DNA from: CAZGZD01 sp964530005
GTDB lineage: Bacteria > Patescibacteriota > Microgenomatia > UBA1406 > GWC2-37-13
Assembly (NCBI GenBank): GCA_964530005.1
Contig: CAZGZD010000001.1
Coordinates: forward strand, 55,308-119,307
DNA length: 64,000 nucleotides
Direction of reading: 5' to 3'
Shown: positions 42,344-50,703 of the stretch, piece by piece
How the letters are laid out: each line of letters begins with the position of its first letter
Numbering within the stretch: the stretch's first letter is position 1
Translations under genes and position numbers: made by a program
The notes under the pieces: generated by a model
The model's input: the letters and a program-made list of their open reading frames with translations, nothing else
Told to the model about the DNA's origin: nothing
The model's database searches: none

Positions 42344-42361
42344 GTACTATTATTGTAGTAC
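42344..42361. promoter_or_regulatory. Inverted repeat between divergent genes
   Basis: GTACTA (42344-42349), TTATTG, TAGTAC (42356-42361) make a perfect 6+6 dyad in the 35-base gap between the flavin-fold gene and the SDR gene. A shared operator is likely; the binding protein is unknown. Confidence 0.5.
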
Positions 42362-42375
42362 GCAATACAACATAT

Positions 42376-43194
42376 ATGGAAGCAAATAAGAATATTACTC
42401 CGATAGATAAGCTTCTTGATCTCTCTGGCAAGACGGCTATCGTGACTGGAGCCGTGGGGATTGGTCATGGTATCGCATACCGCCTCGCTGAAGCAGGAGC
42501 GAGTGTAATGCTTGCCTCCCGTACCAAGAGTGAGGTAGATGAATCGGTATCTGAGCTGCAATCATACGGATGGAGTGCTGCGGGAGTCGAAACCGATGTC
42601 TCGTCTGAGGAAGATGTACGCGCTATGATTGATGCCACTGTCAAAAACTTTGGCTCAGTTGATATCCTCGTCAATAACGCTGGTATATACCCGACTATTC
42701 CTATTTCTGCAATGACGAGTGCTGACTTTGAGAAAGTTCTCTCCATAAACCTTAAAGGGGTATTCCTCTGTACGAAATACGCAAGTGAGCAGATGATACA
42801 AGCTGGTCGCGGTGGGCGGATAATAAATATCACCTCAATCGATGCACTCCACCCTTCATCTATTGGACTCGCCCACTATGATGCATCCAAACATGGCGTG
42901 TGGGGATTTACTAAAAATGTCGCGCTCGAGCTTGCCCAGCACAAGATCTGGGTCAATGCCATAGCGCCAGGTGGAATACAGACCCCAGGTGTCGCAAAGC
43001 TTCAAAGCAGCATGAAAGCTCCCGCCGAAGTGGATCCAAAAAAGCTGATGGAGATGTTTTTGACCAAGATTCCTATGCATCGCATAGGAGAGCCCGATGA
43101 TATCGGCAAAGTCGCTCTATTTCTCGCATCCGACATGGCCTCATATATGACCGGTACACAGATTATCGTTGATGGCGGAGTACTACTTTCCTAA
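42376..43194 (+). CDS. SDR-family oxidoreductase (glucose/3-oxoacyl reductase-like)
   Basis: A classical short-chain dehydrogenase. The cofactor loop is AIVTGAVGIGHGIA (the usual TGxxxGIG), ASRTKSEVDES follows strand 2 and suggests NADP, NNAGIYPTI marks strand 4, and YDASKHG supplies the Tyr-x-x-x-Lys pair, with Ser in ITSIDA. The C-terminal YMTGTQIIVDGGVLLS is typical of the gluconate/glucose/3-oxoacyl-ACP reductase group. Length 272 is slightly long. Substrate is unknown. It shares a short dyad-bearing gap with the divergent PNPOx-type gene, so the two may be co-regulated. Confidence 0.88.
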   Translation: MEANKNITPIDKLLDLSGKTAIVTGAVGIGHGIAYRLAEAGASVMLASRTKSEVDESVSELQSYGWSAAGVETDVSSEEDVRAMIDATVKNFGSVDILVNNAGIYPTIPISAMTSADFEKVLSINLKGVFLCTKYASEQMIQAGRGGRIINITSIDALHPSSIGLAHYDASKHGVWGFTKNVALELAQHKIWVNAIAPGGIQTPGVAKLQSSMKAPAEVDPKKLMEMFLTKIPMHRIGEPDDIGKVALFLASDMASYMTGTQIIVDGGVLLS

Positions 43195-43343
43195 TATTTT
43201 TCTACTCAATTCTGCAATGTTGAGGGATCCAAATACTTAGTTGACAATAGTCCAAGTAAGCAAATTTTTAGAAACAGTGCCACAACTCTACAATTAGCAG
43301 TGTAAATCACACGACAACAAACCACATGATCTGTTTTGCTCTT

Positions 43344-44201
43344 TTAATGAAGAAATAGGATTCGGTAGACCTCAAAGAGTCCAAAAATACCAAGTCCGAC
43401 AAACACTAAGCTTCCAATAAACGCAATATATGGATTTTTTACCAAAGCTATTGTCTTGCGGGGTGATATGAAAAGAAAGATATTGAGGATCATGTGCCCA
43501 ATCAGTACTCCAATTGAAAATCCAAAGACATTCACCACATTAAAGACCGGCACATAGCCTGCAAAATCATCAAGTCCCAATACAAATGGCACAGAGAGGG
43601 AGAATACAAAAAGTCCATAGAATGCCAACTTAGCGGGCGGCTTTAAAGATATGGTGGGAAGAATTTTATTGAGAATAGGTGCAATCTGTTTATTGAGACC
43701 GGCAAGCAATCGCTCGAACCCATTTGCCAGTCGGAGAAACTGCGGATTTATCTTTTTTGAGTCCAGATTACTATGTTCGAGTCCATCCTGAGCAAGGCGA
43801 AAAAGCACGAGTGCGGCCAGAAATATCATAAGAGCAAGTAGCGGCTTGATGTCTTTGAACACAGCCCATAGAGCAAGCACGATTATCGTACCCGCTGCAT
43901 TGCCCAAAGCTGTCCCTATCTCAATCGCTACCCGCCCACGCCAAGTAGGGTATGCTGCCATAAGATTGCCAATAAATATGGCAAAATCCACACTTGTCTT
44001 GAGATAAATCGTAAGTCCCACAGCCACATCTGCCCAGTGTACTTGGAGCAAAATATCAGTTGCTGTGAATCTATTTAGAATTCGAATCTCAACATATAGT
44101 AGCCCCGTAAGCACTGCACAAATTACGAATGTAAGCCCAATTGGCAGAATTTGAGTCAGAAAAAAGCCTTCTGTATCAGTCTTTTTGAAGATATTCAGCA
44201 T
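43344..44201 (-). CDS. Polytopic membrane protein of unknown function
   Basis: A 285-residue protein with about seven or eight membrane segments. The central part ADVAVGLTIYLKTSVDFAIF and YPTWRGRVAIEIGTALGNA contains charged residues inside or next to helices (Asp, Lys, Glu), as in transporters of the TerC or cadmium-resistance type, but I cannot name a family. The gene is alone, on the minus strand, divergent from the CNNM/CorC gene. The 150-base gap downstream holds no gene. Confidence 0.6.
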   Translation of the reverse strand: MLNIFKKTDTEGFFLTQILPIGLTFVICAVLTGLLYVEIRILNRFTATDILLQVHWADVAVGLTIYLKTSVDFAIFIGNLMAAYPTWRGRVAIEIGTALGNAAGTIIVLALWAVFKDIKPLLALMIFLAALVLFRLAQDGLEHSNLDSKKINPQFLRLANGFERLLAGLNKQIAPILNKILPTISLKPPAKLAFYGLFVFSLSVPFVLGLDDFAGYVPVFNVVNVFGFSIGVLIGHMILNIFLFISPRKTIALVKNPYIAFIGSLVFVGLGIFGLFEVYRILFLH

Positions 44202-44276
44202 AAATATAGTATACCACTAGAATTACGTTTGACGATCACTACTCGATCTTCACTTTGCTATAATATATAGATAACG

Positions 44277-45569
44277 ATGAAAATACTCATCATTCTACTT
44301 CTTATCATCCTCAATGGCTTTTTTGCTCTGGCCGAAATTGCAATTGTATCTTCTCGCAAAAGTCGACTTCGCCAACTTGCATCAGATGGCATAGCTGGTG
44401 CACAGGCAGCATTTGACCTATCCGTATCTCCCAATCGCCTACTCTCGACAACTCAATTTGGCATTACATTAATAAGCATTGCAGCGGGTGCATATGGTGG
44501 GGCAACCTATTCTGAAGATGTGGCATCTTATTTTAGGACAATTTTCTTCCTAAAGCCTTATGCGAGTCCCCTTGCCTTTGGGCTTGTTGTTGGAGTCATC
44601 ACCTACCTGAGCCTTATCCTTGGTGAGCTGGTACCCAAAAGAATTGGACTTGGTCGTCCAGAAAAGCTTGCTATTCGCGTGGCCCCAATTATGGCTCTTA
44701 TGTCGCGCGTGGCCTCCCCAATCATACATTTTTTAAGCGCGTCGACCGAATTCATACTCAAAATACTGGGTATAAAGCACGAAGACGCAGTAGGCGTGAG
44801 TGAGGAGGAGGTCAAACACCTTATTAAAGAAGGTGCCCGAACTGGCGTATTTGAGATTGTCGAGCGCGATATCGTTGAGCGCACTTTGAGGCTTGGGGAC
44901 AAGCGAATCAATGCGCTTATGACTCCCCGCTCAGAGATTGTATGGTTTGATCTTGAAAACAAATTCAAAGACATCCAGAAAAAAATTACCAAAAATACTT
45001 ATTCGTTTTTTCCTGTTTGTGATAAATCGCTCGATCGAGTAGTAGGTATGGTGCACACTCAAGATTTCTTGCTTCAGCTTCTCAAAGACGAAAAATTAGA
45101 ACTTAAACAACTCCTCCTTAAGCCGCATCTTATACCCGAAAATACTCAGGCGCTCAACGCGCTCGAGCTTTTCAAAAAGTCTGGCATACATACCGCGCTC
45201 ATTGTGGATGAATATGGGGCAGTCGTCGGACTCATCACACTCACGGACGTACTTGAGGCAATTGTGGGCGACATACCAGCATATGATGAGCCAATTGAAC
45301 GTCCATTTATAAAGCGGCGGGATGGAAGTGTCTACGTAGATGGGCTGGTGACGGTCGATGAGTTCAAAGAATACTTCATTCTCAAGCTCTTGCCCGGTGA
45401 GAAATCTGGAGGATTTGATACGATCGGTGGCTTTATGATGAATAGACTCAATCGGATACCCGTAACAGGCGATATCTTTGAGTTTGACGACTTTAAGATT
45501 GAGATCGTAGACATGGATGATAATCGAGTAGACAAGATCCTTGTTACGAAGAAAAGGCCTACCAACTAA
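44277..45569 (+). CDS. CNNM/CorC-type transporter-related protein (DUF21-CBS-CorC)
   Basis: Residues 1-190 are a DUF21 membrane domain with four helices (the start FFALAEIAIVSSRKSRLRQL is typical). Residues about 200-330 hold a CBS pair (RINALMTPRSEIVWFD; TALIVDEYGAVVGLITLTD), which binds adenine nucleotides. Residues 345-430 are a CorC_HlyC domain (KEYFILKLLPGEKSGGFDTI, then KRPTN at the end). Such proteins are linked to magnesium export or tolerance. Length 430 is normal. A TATAAT at 44259-44264 precedes the ATG by 12 bases. Its end lies 50 bases before tRNA-Trp. Confidence 0.9.
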   Translation: MKILIILLLIILNGFFALAEIAIVSSRKSRLRQLASDGIAGAQAAFDLSVSPNRLLSTTQFGITLISIAAGAYGGATYSEDVASYFRTIFFLKPYASPLAFGLVVGVITYLSLILGELVPKRIGLGRPEKLAIRVAPIMALMSRVASPIIHFLSASTEFILKILGIKHEDAVGVSEEEVKHLIKEGARTGVFEIVERDIVERTLRLGDKRINALMTPRSEIVWFDLENKFKDIQKKITKNTYSFFPVCDKSLDRVVGMVHTQDFLLQLLKDEKLELKQLLLKPHLIPENTQALNALELFKKSGIHTALIVDEYGAVVGLITLTDVLEAIVGDIPAYDEPIERPFIKRRDGSVYVDGLVTVDEFKEYFILKLLPGEKSGGFDTIGGFMMNRLNRIPVTGDIFEFDDFKIEIVDMDDNRVDKILVTKKRPTN

Positions 45570-45619
45570 CCCCCCCTATCATCTTCGCTTTTTGCGGTAC
45601 AATATAGAAGCTGACCATA

Positions 45620-45690
45620 GGGGGTGTAGTTTAATGGTAGAATAGAGGTCTCCAAAACCTTTGATGGGAGTTCGATTCTCTCCACCCCTG
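45620..45690 (+). tRNA. tRNA-Trp (anticodon CCA)
   Basis: Acceptor GGGGGTG pairs with CACCCCT (with a terminal G-T pair), anticodon stem GAGGT/ACCTT encloses loop CTCCAAA, and T stem GGGAG/CTCTC encloses TTCGATT; discriminator G at 45690. The anticodon is CCA. The CCA tail is not encoded. The position of the first base is uncertain by one. Confidence 0.92.
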
Positions 45691-45726
45691 CTTACAATCC
45701 TAAAGTTGTATATATACTTGCTTTGG

Positions 45727-45732
45727 TATAAT
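45727..45732 (+). promoter_or_regulatory. TATAAT box of the 87-aa gene
   Basis: TATAAT ends six bases before the ATG at 45739, so the mRNA is expected to start at or near the start codon. Confidence 0.6.
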
Positions 45733-45738
45733 AAAGAA

Positions 45739-46002
45739 ATGGCTGAAAGAAAACCACCTGGAAAACCACGTAGACAATGGGTATCAGCAGATGAATTCCT
45801 TAGAGCAGTCAGCGCAGCTGAGGATCTTGATCTTGCAAGAATAACTGCATCAGGATTAATTGATCCAAAAATAAGAGGTGCTATTGAAGACTTAATGCAG
45901 GGTACAAAAAGAAGTCGTCCAGATTCTCCACCAGTTACAGCTGGACCAGGTATTGATCTGGCCAGAGACAAAGATGCAAAAAGATCAGATAAAATAGATT
46001 AG
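45739..46002 (+). CDS. Small basic/disordered protein
   Basis: An 87-residue protein. The start is set at the ATG at 45739 rather than the longer frame, which would read through tRNA-Trp. The N-terminus (ERKPPGKPRRQW) is basic and Pro-rich; the middle (ADEFLRAVSAAEDLDLARI) is a helix; the end (SRPDSPPVTAGPGIDLARDK) is disordered. No family is recognised. It lies 48 bases behind the tRNA gene with its own -10 box. Confidence 0.55.
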   Translation: MAERKPPGKPRRQWVSADEFLRAVSAAEDLDLARITASGLIDPKIRGAIEDLMQGTKRSRPDSPPVTAGPGIDLARDKDAKRSDKID

Positions 46003-46105
46003 CCACCCTCTCCATAGAAGAACTTGCGGTAAAACTAAGTTACAAAATAAGTTCTAATCTGCTCCAAACCTCACTACTTTTACATTGTCACATTTGTCTT
46101 ATTTA

Positions 46106-46184
46106 GCCTGGAGAAGAGATATGCACTATAGGGCCATCTGGGTTCCAGACCCGTACGCTCTACTGAATCGTCAAAGTTCTAGGC
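46106..46184 (+). other. Possible structured region in the 236-base gap
   Basis: GCCTGGA (46106-46112) can pair with TCTAGGC (46178-46184). Inside lies GGGTTCCAGACCC, a short stem with a seven-base loop. No coding frame is seen between 46003 and 46238. This is weak evidence for an RNA. Confidence 0.25.
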
Positions 46185-46238
46185 GTCACATCAATCTAAA
46201 GAGGAAGTTTTTGTTATATTGTGATATAATTCTTTACT

Positions 46239-46778
46239 ATGGGTGTTGAACATCCGGCCGATCGTATGCGTCCAGGTGTTATTGGGCGAGTATATCAAGA
46301 AACGTGGATAGAAGATCATGCTATTTCACCACTAGCTCAAAAAAATGGCCACTACAGTCTTGCAACTATGCTCGTCAAATCCCTAAGGAGATTCGATTTT
46401 GATTTAGCTGTTCGGGCAGGACAAACAGACAGGGGCTTTCCTAGAACTACCTCAGTACAGGTACATGGAGCCACCCGCAGAGACAGAGAAGCATATAAGG
46501 CAGCCAGAAGCTCTCCTGAAGTAAAAGCTCTTGTTGCCGCACTTAGCCCCTCAGTCATTCAGCAACCAGATGTTGAGGCTTGTGAAGATTGGGATGAACC
46601 AACAAGACAACAAGTCTTAGCGCTTAAGCTAAGCTCTATTGCTGCCTCACATGTACCAGTACATAAAAGATCCGTAGGTGGTCACTTTCGCAGAGATTTA
46701 GCTATAGAGGTAAAAGCGGAAGAGATAAAAATGCGCGGCTCACTTCCAGAGCTTACAGAAAGAGACTTGGAAAGATGA
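46239..46778 (+). CDS. Unknown soluble protein, 179 residues
   Basis: No family recognised. The sequence is mostly helical with a charged, Arg-rich character (AARSSPEVKALVAALSPSV, then TRQQVLALKLSSIAASHV). The end is acidic/basic mixed (EVKAEEIKMRGSLPELTERD). TATAAT at 46225-46230 lies eight bases before the ATG at 46239, again a leaderless arrangement. A gap of 236 bases with a possible structured RNA precedes it. It may be a small regulator or a toxin-like protein, but nothing supports a specific call. Confidence 0.55.
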   Translation: MGVEHPADRMRPGVIGRVYQETWIEDHAISPLAQKNGHYSLATMLVKSLRRFDFDLAVRAGQTDRGFPRTTSVQVHGATRRDREAYKAARSSPEVKALVAALSPSVIQQPDVEACEDWDEPTRQQVLALKLSSIAASHVPVHKRSVGGHFRRDLAIEVKAEEIKMRGSLPELTERDLER

Positions 46779-46863
46779 TACATGCTGCAGTAACAAAAAT
46801 GTATTAAGTCCTGAGTCTTCAAGCCTGAATAAGCTACAATAGTAAGTACATACTCCAATATCT

Positions 46864-47922
46864 ATGCGAAAAGTCATTATTATTACTGGCATTTCGGCAG
46901 CGGTAATTGTCTTCTTCATATATTCCATTTTGAATAAAGGAAACGCTAGCCTAAAAAAATCTATCCAAACAACTATGCAAAAGATCAATACTTCGGTTTC
47001 AAAAAATACTCCAACGCCTTTCCCCTTTCAGGAAATTACGATTCCGTACTTGAGAGACCGTGAATACAAGAGTGCTCTTGGAACGCGGCAAAAATCCTAT
47101 GAAACAGTCGAATACACAGCCTATCTCACAAGCTACAAGTCTGATGGACTGAAAATTAATGGACTACTTACTGAACCACAAGGCCAAAGACCCGCAGATG
47201 GATGGCCAGCCATTGTATTTCTCCATGGATACATACCGCCAACTCTTTATCAGACTGAGAAGCAATATTATGATTACGTCGACTATCTCGCACGTGCCGG
47301 ATTTGTTGTTTTTAAGATTGATCTGCGTGGGCATGCGGAATCAGAAGGTGAGGCAACCGGCGCATACTTCTCGGGCGACTATATTATTGATACGCTGAAT
47401 GCTTACTCCGCTCTTGAAAAGACAGATATCGTAAATCCGCGAAAAATCGGGCTGTGGGGACATAGTATGGCAGGCAACGTCGTCCTAAGGTCATTGGCAG
47501 TCAAGCCAACTATTCCGGCGGCCGTGATCTGGGCTGGGGCTGGATATACATACGCCGATATGCAAAAATACGGAATCGATGATAATAGCTATCGACCTCC
47601 AACCCAAATCACCCAAAGACAAGGGCGCAGGCAACGAATCCGAGATCTTTATGGAGATTACTCAGCAAGCAGTAACTTTTGGAGACAGATGGCAGCTACA
47701 AACTATCTAAATGAGCTTCAAGGTGCCATTCAGCTCAATCACGCGATAGATGATGCGGTCGTGAATATTGGATACTCAAGGGACCTCAATGCGCTTCTTG
47801 ACTCGACCTCTATCCCCCACGAGTTAAAAGAGTACGAAAGCGGAGGACACAATATCTCAGGAAGCAGCTTTAATGCCGCTATGGCAAATACCGCCTCATT
47901 TTTTAAGAAGTATTTGAAGTGA
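46864..47922 (+). CDS. Membrane-anchored alpha/beta hydrolase (dienelactone hydrolase/peptidase-like)
   Basis: Residues 5-22 are a membrane anchor. From about residue 80 the alpha/beta hydrolase fold appears: FLHGYIPPTLYQTEK (oxyanion loop), LRGHAESEGE, the nucleophile elbow LWGHSMAGNVV (Ser in GHSMAG) near residue 200, and GGHNISGS with the catalytic His near the end. The Asp partner is probably in AIDDAVVN. The prolyl-oligopeptidase/DLH group fits best; the substrate is outside the cell and unknown. It is a single transcript with a TACAAT box at 46835-46840 and converges on the MFS gene. Confidence 0.82.
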   Translation: MRKVIIITGISAAVIVFFIYSILNKGNASLKKSIQTTMQKINTSVSKNTPTPFPFQEITIPYLRDREYKSALGTRQKSYETVEYTAYLTSYKSDGLKINGLLTEPQGQRPADGWPAIVFLHGYIPPTLYQTEKQYYDYVDYLARAGFVVFKIDLRGHAESEGEATGAYFSGDYIIDTLNAYSALEKTDIVNPRKIGLWGHSMAGNVVLRSLAVKPTIPAAVIWAGAGYTYADMQKYGIDDNSYRPPTQITQRQGRRQRIRDLYGDYSASSNFWRQMAATNYLNELQGAIQLNHAIDDAVVNIGYSRDLNALLDSTSIPHELKEYESGGHNISGSSFNAAMANTASFFKKYLK

Positions 47923-47931
47923 GCGCTTCGT

Positions 47932-49119
47932 CTAAAATGCAGCTTCTTTTTTAAATCCCGGCTTTAGAATCTGAAAAGAAAGTGCAAAGCATAGTAGCGC
48001 AAAGAAAGCGCCTCCGAGGAATGGATATGATAAGGATATACCAGCAAGCGCCCCGCCCAATATTGGCCCAAGTATCTGCCCAATACTCATATATGAGGCA
48101 TTAAGTCCCATTATCGACCCTTGCGATTTGGCATCGGTCTCAGCAGACAGAATTGTGTTGATAAATGGCTGAGCCATGGCGTTTGGCACGGCCAAAATAA
48201 TGATTGAGACTACAAACATCAATAAAGAGTGCGTCAAAAACATTATCAAAAATGCTATCGCGACAATAATAAGAATTATCGAAAAAGCCTTTTTAATCCC
48301 AAACCATTTTGACATTCGTTGTACTAAAAATACCTGCGTGATAAGTCCCAAAATCCCAAACAACATAAATAGCAGCGCTACGTGATTTGCTGACAGACTA
48401 AGGATTTTGACCGAGTAGGGCTGAAAAGCATAGATAAACGAGAAAAGCCCAAGGAAGTAAAAGAGGGTGATCAAGAGCGTGATTCCAATATTTGGCTCAA
48501 ACAGTGCGTGATACAGCTTTGCAAAATCAAATAATTTGCCTTCTTTCACCTCACCGATATGCTTGTTGGTCTCAGGAAGAAAGACAAGTGTGATAATCGC
48601 CGCAATTGTAGTCAGGCAACCTGCGATGATAAAAGGTAGAGCTGGATTAAACCCCACACTAATCGCCGATATTGCTGGGCCAAATACAAATCCAAATCCA
48701 AAAGATGCGCCGATGATACCAAAGCCGCGCGCCCGATCCTTCAGGCTTGTCGTATCTGAGATTACGGCCGACACGACTGGAATATTGCCAGCCGTAATAC
48801 CATCAAGTCCACGGGCTATAAACAAAAATATAGCGGTCGGAGCAAATGCCATCATAAAAAATGATGCGGCTGTGCCGAATATCGATATCACCAGAAGCGG
48901 TCGCCTACCATACTTATCAGACATACGCCCGATAAATGGAGTCGATATGAACTGGCACAGGGAAAAGATCGCAAAAAGCAGTCCATTTTGGAAGTCACTG
49001 AGTCCGTATTTTTGAGAATACGTGTAGATCACGGGGATGATAATTCCGTATCCCAAAGCATTGACGATCGCGATAAGGGACGCGATTACCAGACTTCGAT
49101 TATTTTTAAATATCTTCAT
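47932..49119 (-). CDS. MFS transporter (TetA-like multidrug exporter)
   Basis: A 395-residue protein with 12 membrane helices in two halves. The first loop FIGRMSDKYGRRPLLV is the MFS motif A (GxLaDrxGrkxxl), and the middle loop KDRARGFGIIGASFGFGFVFG carries motif C-like G-rich residues typical of antiporters that export drugs. It resembles the TetA/Bcr-CflA group by these motifs. It would export small toxic compounds using the proton gradient. It is convergent with the hydrolase gene. Confidence 0.87.
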   Translation of the reverse strand: MKIFKNNRSLVIASLIAIVNALGYGIIIPVIYTYSQKYGLSDFQNGLLFAIFSLCQFISTPFIGRMSDKYGRRPLLVISIFGTAASFFMMAFAPTAIFLFIARGLDGITAGNIPVVSAVISDTTSLKDRARGFGIIGASFGFGFVFGPAISAISVGFNPALPFIIAGCLTTIAAIITLVFLPETNKHIGEVKEGKLFDFAKLYHALFEPNIGITLLITLFYFLGLFSFIYAFQPYSVKILSLSANHVALLFMLFGILGLITQVFLVQRMSKWFGIKKAFSIILIIVAIAFLIMFLTHSLLMFVVSIIILAVPNAMAQPFINTILSAETDAKSQGSIMGLNASYMSIGQILGPILGGALAGISLSYPFLGGAFFALLCFALSFQILKPGFKKEAAF

Positions 49120-49372
49120 TTTTTTTGATTAATAAACTTACCCTTGTGTGTCCTACTTTAGGATACATTTACTCTTTTATGCGAGTGGACGAAGGTGTTG
49201 TAGTAAAAAAATCTTTTAGGTGATGTGTAGGAAGCATATACTATTGTAGCATCTATCGCGGAAAGCAGCAAGGGGCGAACCCTCTATTTACCCTCCCACT
49301 TTAGCCCTCCTTAATTTGTACGCTACTTATATTTTTGAACAGGTTTGTGTTTGGATGATGTAGAATAGAGGC

Positions 49373-50002
49373 ATGGCAAAGCATGTTGGGGTCTTGGGAT
49401 CAGGTATAGTAGGGCTCGCACTCGCACAAGGATTCAAAAAATATGGCTCCGATGTAGCAATCGGGTCCCATGATGGACATAAGGTAGAGGGCTGGGATGG
49501 AGATGTTGGCACATTTAAAGATGTTGCCGAAAAATCAGATATTCTCGTTCTTGCCGTAAAAGGAACAAAAGCAGAGGATCTCGTACAAAGGCTCGCAGAT
49601 CAACTTGCAGGCAAAATAATCATCGATGTCACCAACCCCATAGCTGATCTGCCACCTGTTGGTGGGGTGCTTAAATACTTCACATCACTTGACGAATCCC
49701 TTATGGAGCGGTTGCAAAAGGCTGTGCCCAAAGCGCGTTTTGTAAAGGCCTTCAACTCAATCGGATCTGCATATATGGTAGATCCGGACTTTGGAGATAC
49801 GCCCTCAATGTTCATATGTGGAGACGACGCTGGGGCCAAAAAAGAAGTGACTGAGATTCTCAAACAGTTTGGTTTTGAGGCAGAGGATATGGGAGAAGTC
49901 CAAGCTGCACGCGCTATCGAACCTCTTTGTATGCTATGGTGTATTCCCGGCATAGCGAGTGGCGACTGGAGCCCCCGCGCCTTCAAATTTCTGAAAAAGT
50001 AG
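49373..50002 (+). CDS. NADPH-dependent F420 reductase-like / NADP-binding oxidoreductase
   Basis: A 209-residue Rossmann-fold protein. The start HVGVLGSGIVGLALAQGFKK is the NADP loop (GxGxxG), and the next stretch VAIGSHDGHKVEGWDG is the 2'-phosphate-binding area typical of the coenzyme-F420-dependent NADP reductase family. The remainder (DVTNPIADLPPVGG, VKAFNSIGSAYMVDP) fits that family too. In bacteria without F420 such proteins are often NADP reductases of unknown partner. TAGAAT at 49361-49366 ends six bases before the ATG, giving a leaderless mRNA. The YggU-type gene follows at 17 bases. Confidence 0.83.
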   Translation: MAKHVGVLGSGIVGLALAQGFKKYGSDVAIGSHDGHKVEGWDGDVGTFKDVAEKSDILVLAVKGTKAEDLVQRLADQLAGKIIIDVTNPIADLPPVGGVLKYFTSLDESLMERLQKAVPKARFVKAFNSIGSAYMVDPDFGDTPSMFICGDDAGAKKEVTEILKQFGFEAEDMGEVQAARAIEPLCMLWCIPGIASGDWSPRAFKFLKK

Positions 50003-50019
50003 ACAATATCACACAGACT

Positions 50020-50277
50020 ATGAGAATACTTGTCCGCGCGAAGCCACGTGCAAAAGAGGCCACAGTCGAACTATTGAGTCAATCCCCGCTTGATTTTGGC
50101 TCGACTCAGGGGGATATGCCCGTATATCGAGTAGCTGTCAAAGAGCCCCCCACAGGTGGACAGGCCAATGAAGCGATAATACGTGAGCTTGCCAAGTATT
50201 TTGAAACTCCTGCCTCATCTATCCATCTTGTATCAGGACAAACATCGAGACAGAAGATCTTTGAGATTAATAAATGA
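50020..50277 (+). CDS. DUF167/YggU-family protein
   Basis: An 85-residue protein of the YggU family: RILVRAKPRAKEATVELL opens the domain, VAVKEPPTGGQANEAIIREL is its signature helix with PPxxGxAN, and SIHLVSGQTSRQKIFEI closes it. The family fold binds nucleic acid or metal in some structures, but its role is not known. I start it at the ATG at 50020, 17 bases after the NADP-reductase stop; the frame opens earlier but within that gene. It converges on the YerC-type regulator gene. Confidence 0.87.
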   Translation: MRILVRAKPRAKEATVELLSQSPLDFGSTQGDMPVYRVAVKEPPTGGQANEAIIRELAKYFETPASSIHLVSGQTSRQKIFEINK

Positions 50278-50286
50278 TGACAGTGA

Positions 50287-50619
50287 CTACTTTATCAGTC
50301 GCCTGATCACTTTGTAGTATCCGCCGCAGCCATTGTAGAGCCAGTGGGCCACGCGCGATACAGTAGTTGTGGATACATGCGCCTCATCGGCGACTCGCTG
50401 ATAAGAGTACCCCTTAAGAAGTAGTCTCGCCATCTCAAGCCTGTTGGAAAATTCTTCAATCTCAGCATTTGTCATAAGATCCCGCATAAGAGCTGCCATC
50501 TCCCCGCTATCTCGGGCCTCAATAAGTACATCGAGCAAGAACTCTTCTTTTTTATTTCTCGGCTTATAGCTCTCTTGGCTGTTGAAATTTGCGGTTGAGC
50601 TTTTTCTCTGTTTTGCCAT
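50287..50619 (-). CDS. YerC/YecD TrpR-family DNA-binding protein
   Basis: A 110-residue helical protein. The region DLMTNAEIEEFSNRLEMARLL followed by GYSYQRVADEAHVSTTTVSRVAHWLYNG is the TrpR/YerC helix-turn-helix. I start it at the ATG at 50619; the TTG at 50634 is less likely. TATACT on the minus strand ends six bases before this ATG, so it too should be leaderless. It is divergent from hisG and shares its promoter gap, which holds a TTAAC-GT-GTTAA dyad, so it probably controls the histidine operon and itself. The regulating ligand (histidine, tryptophan or other) is unknown. Confidence 0.85.
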   Translation of the reverse strand: MAKQRKSSTANFNSQESYKPRNKKEEFLLDVLIEARDSGEMAALMRDLMTNAEIEEFSNRLEMARLLLKGYSYQRVADEAHVSTTTVSRVAHWLYNGCGGYYKVIRRLIK

Positions 50620-50647
50620 ATTGATAGTATACAATACAAAATGAGTA

Positions 50648-50688
50648 TTGACATTAATGTATTAACGTGTTAACATATTGGTTATACT
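50648..50688 (+). promoter_or_regulatory. hisG promoter region with operator candidate
   Basis: TTGACA at 50648-50653 and TATACT at 50683-50688 frame this gap, but they are 29 bases apart, so the -35 box for TATACT is probably another hexamer. TTAAC-GT-GTTAA (50662-50673) is a dyad between them, and the palindrome ACATTAATGT (50651-50660) lies before it. The dyad is a good candidate operator for the divergent YerC-type regulator. Confidence 0.55.
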
Positions 50689-50703
50689 ATTTTATCTTTA
50701 TTT

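Noticed and set aside
46131..46175. tRNA-like GGGTTCCAGACCC arm
   Set aside because: It has a T-arm look but no matching acceptor stem or anticodon arm on either strand, so I do not call a tRNA.
49148..49166. Hairpin GTGTCCTA-CTT-TAGGATAC as terminator of the MFS gene region
   Set aside because: It lies upstream of the MFS start, has no T-run directly after it on either strand, and no gene ends there.
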